Shown here: piece by piece, positions 8,940-9,046 of the stretch
How positions within the stretch are numbered: the stretch's first letter is position 1
Layout of the letters: every line of letters starts with the position of its first letter
DNA from: DAIODI01 sp036746875
GTDB lineage: Bacteria; Pseudomonadota; Alphaproteobacteria; Rhizobiales; Aestuariivirgaceae
Direction of reading: 5' to 3'
Assembly (NCBI GenBank): GCA_036746875.1
Contig: DAIODI010000123.1
Span: 1-9,046 of the forward strand
DNA length: 9,046 bases
Made by a program: the position numbers and the translations under genes
The notes under the pieces: model-generated
Told to the model about the DNA's origin: nothing
Databases searched by the model: none
The model's input: only the letters and a program-made list of their open reading frames with translations

Positions 8940-9046
8940 CTATCCTCCGCCTCGCTCGCGCCGGAGCTTCGCCCACCAGTCGAGGCGTCTGGCGATCTCG
9001 CGCGCGAAGCCGCGCTCTACCGGCGTGTAGAACCGCTCGCGGCCCA
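8940..9046 (-). CDS. rarA: Replication-associated recombination protein A (RarA/MgsA), C-terminal end only
   Basis: RarA is an AAA+ ATPase related to clamp loaders that acts at stalled replication forks. Only the last 34 codons and a TAG stop (8940-8942) are inside the window; the ATPase core is off the right edge. Seen: GRERFYTPVERGF followed by REIARRLDWWAKLRRERGGG. This matches the conserved RarA tail, which has an RFY-P element, a charged helix and then LDxWAKLR near the stop. The position directly upstream of crcB on the same strand fits an arrangement I recall from alphaproteobacteria. The tail is short, so the call rests on about 30 residues plus context. Confidence 0.8.
   Translation of the reverse strand, partial: GRERFYTPVERGFAREIARRLDWWAKLRRERGGG

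Noticed and set aside
8434..8976. 181-codon N-terminal extension of the pseudouridine synthase frame
   Set aside because: It runs through crcB and the rarA-crcB gap in another frame and is Arg/Pro-rich with no homology. The GTG at 8433 in a GTGA overlap gives a normal-length enzyme.

Overview
The window is a compact, GC-rich stretch of ordinary bacterial chromosome, about two thirds G+C by eye. It most likely comes from an alphaproteobacterium. The evidence is an ATP12-type F1-ATPase assembly chaperone (typical of alphaproteobacteria and mitochondria), propionyl-CoA carboxylase subunits that read like alphaproteobacterial PccA and PccB, and the gene order rarA-crcB-rluC-HAD-atp12. I cannot place it below class level. 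I see no phage, transposon, CRISPR, toxin, defence or rRNA/tRNA element, and no undescribed system. All gaps between genes are shorter than 160 bp.

Layout, left to right. Bases 1-1143 (minus) hold the N-terminal part of pccA, the biotin carboxylase subunit of propionyl-CoA carboxylase. Its last ~40 visible residues leave the family abruptly, which suggests a chimeric junction near base 120. A 158-bp divergent gap with a perfect inverted repeat follows. Then comes rimO (1302-2624, plus), the only plus-strand gene, which converges on the next block with a 4-bp gap. Bases 2629-5966 (minus, read right to left) carry pccB, pabB and pabC. pccB encodes the carboxyltransferase partner of PccA. pabB and pabC together turn chorismate into p-aminobenzoate for folate, and overlap by 43 bp. 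Bases 6045-8810 (minus) form a second tightly coupled block: crcB (fluoride channel), rluC-like (23S rRNA pseudouridine synthase), a HAD phosphatase and the ATP12 chaperone, joined by overlaps of 4, 1 and 4 bp. The window ends at 8940-9046 inside the last 34 codons of rarA.

How the genes work together: PccA and PccB form one biotin-dependent enzyme that converts propionyl-CoA to methylmalonyl-CoA, but rimO on the other strand separates their genes, so they cannot share a simple transcript. PabB and PabC act consecutively in p-aminobenzoate synthesis. The crcB block combines unrelated housekeeping jobs.

The points most worth a second look are the abrupt end of homology in pccA, two atypical residues in the active-site loops of PccB (Val407 where propionyl-CoA carboxylases have Asp, and Asp171 where they have Ala), and the pabB/pabC overlap that resembles a split form of a fused PabB-PabC protein.
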